A DNA stretch of 6,527 bases. It comes from Candidatus Kuenenia stuttgartensis (GTDB lineage: Bacteria; Planctomycetota; UBA1135; UBA2386). Where the stretch lies: positions 1 through 6,527 of the forward strand of contig CAMAUH010000252.1 of NCBI GenBank assembly GCA_945861365.1, read 5' to 3'. The notes under the pieces are model-generated. The model made no database searches and was not told the DNA's origin. It saw nothing but the letters and a program-made list of their open reading frames with translations. A program made the position numbers and the translations under genes. This document shows, piece by piece, positions 6,261 through 6,527 of the stretch. Position 1 is the first letter of the stretch, and every line of letters starts with the position of its first letter.

Positions 6261-6527
6261 TGCTGCCCTTCGCCTACGTGCTGCGGAACCTGACGCGACG
6301 GGGCACGCGCACCGCGGTGACGCTGCTGGGGCTCGCCGCGACATCGCTGCTGGTCGTCGCGATGCACGCCTTCGCATCCGGCATGGAACGCGCAGGTGCG
6401 CGCAGTGCCGATCCGGCGATGGCGTTCCTGCTCGGCGTCGCGTCGGAAGTCGATCTGGTGCGTTCGGTGGTGCCGCGCGGCAGCGCCGAGACCGCTGCGG
6501 CGGCCGTACCCGGCGTGTTGACCGTCG
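6260..6527 (+). CDS. Second FtsX-like ABC transporter permease, N-terminal 89 residues (cut by window edge)
   Basis: The gene starts at the ATG sharing its A with the stop of the first permease and runs off the right edge in frame. The visible product opens MLPFAYVLRNLTRRGTR, the amphipathic start typical of FtsX/MacB permeases (Y..RNL.R...RT), then TM1 at about 18-36, then the beginning of a periplasmic domain (GMERAG, 41-46; EVDLVRSVVP, 63-72; AAVPGVLTV, 81-89, the usual PGV turn of the MacB ectodomain). It is clearly different in sequence from the first permease, so the two probably form a heterodimer around two copies of the single ATPase, as LolC and LolE do. The three remaining membrane helices and the coupling loop should lie beyond the edge. 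No cysteine is visible in this part. Confidence 0.85.
   Translation, partial: MLPFAYVLRNLTRRGTRTAVTLLGLAATSLLVVAMHAFASGMERAGARSADPAMAFLLGVASEVDLVRSVVPRGSAETAAAAVPGVLTV

Noticed and set aside
1..6527. Search for insertion sequences, tRNA genes, CRISPR repeats and attachment sites.
   Set aside because: I saw no transposase-like product, tRNA-like arm set, regularly spaced direct repeats or terminal repeat pairs. Coding composition is uniform from end to end.

Overview
The window is very GC-rich bacterial DNA, with almost every codon ending in G or C. The encoded cell envelope is Gram-negative in type: it includes a lipid-anchored TolC-family outer-membrane channel, a periplasmic adaptor and inner-membrane transporter subunits. 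The sequence style of the TIM-barrel protein and of the FtsX-type permeases (RFCP and NSC motifs in the first) resembles proteins I associate with high-GC Planctomycetota. That assignment is an inference from family resemblance; no marker gene is present.

Layout. The left sixth is read leftward: a TIM-barrel sugar isomerase/epimerase-like gene cut by the left edge (1-324), and upstream of it a small single-pass membrane protein of unknown function (426-995). The 101 bases between them carry two strong inverted repeats, one overlapping the stop codon of the membrane protein gene. A 168-base divergent intergenic region (996-1163) follows. From 1164 to the right edge everything is read rightward: a small cysteine-rich exported protein (1164-1667), a 91-base gap with tandem hairpins, then a tightly packed operon of a TolC-family outer-membrane lipoprotein (1759-2973), a HlyD/MacA-type membrane-fusion protein (2970-4442, GTG start), a LolD/MacB-type ABC ATPase (4439-5125), an FtsX-like permease (5118-6260) and a second FtsX-like permease cut by the right edge (6260-6527). 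The operon genes overlap by 4, 4, 8 and 1 bases, so translational coupling is likely.

How they fit together. The five packed genes make a complete envelope-spanning exporter of the MacAB-TolC type. The ATPase and permease parts that MacB carries on one chain are here separate proteins, and there are two different permeases, as in LolCDE-like heterodimers. The adaptor would link the inner-membrane complex to the outer-membrane channel. The cysteine-rich secreted protein at the head of the group is the unfamiliar part. With the unusual cysteines in the permease ectodomain and in both halves of the adaptor's lipoyl domain, it hints at a metal- or thiol-related role, but the substrate cannot be read from the sequence.
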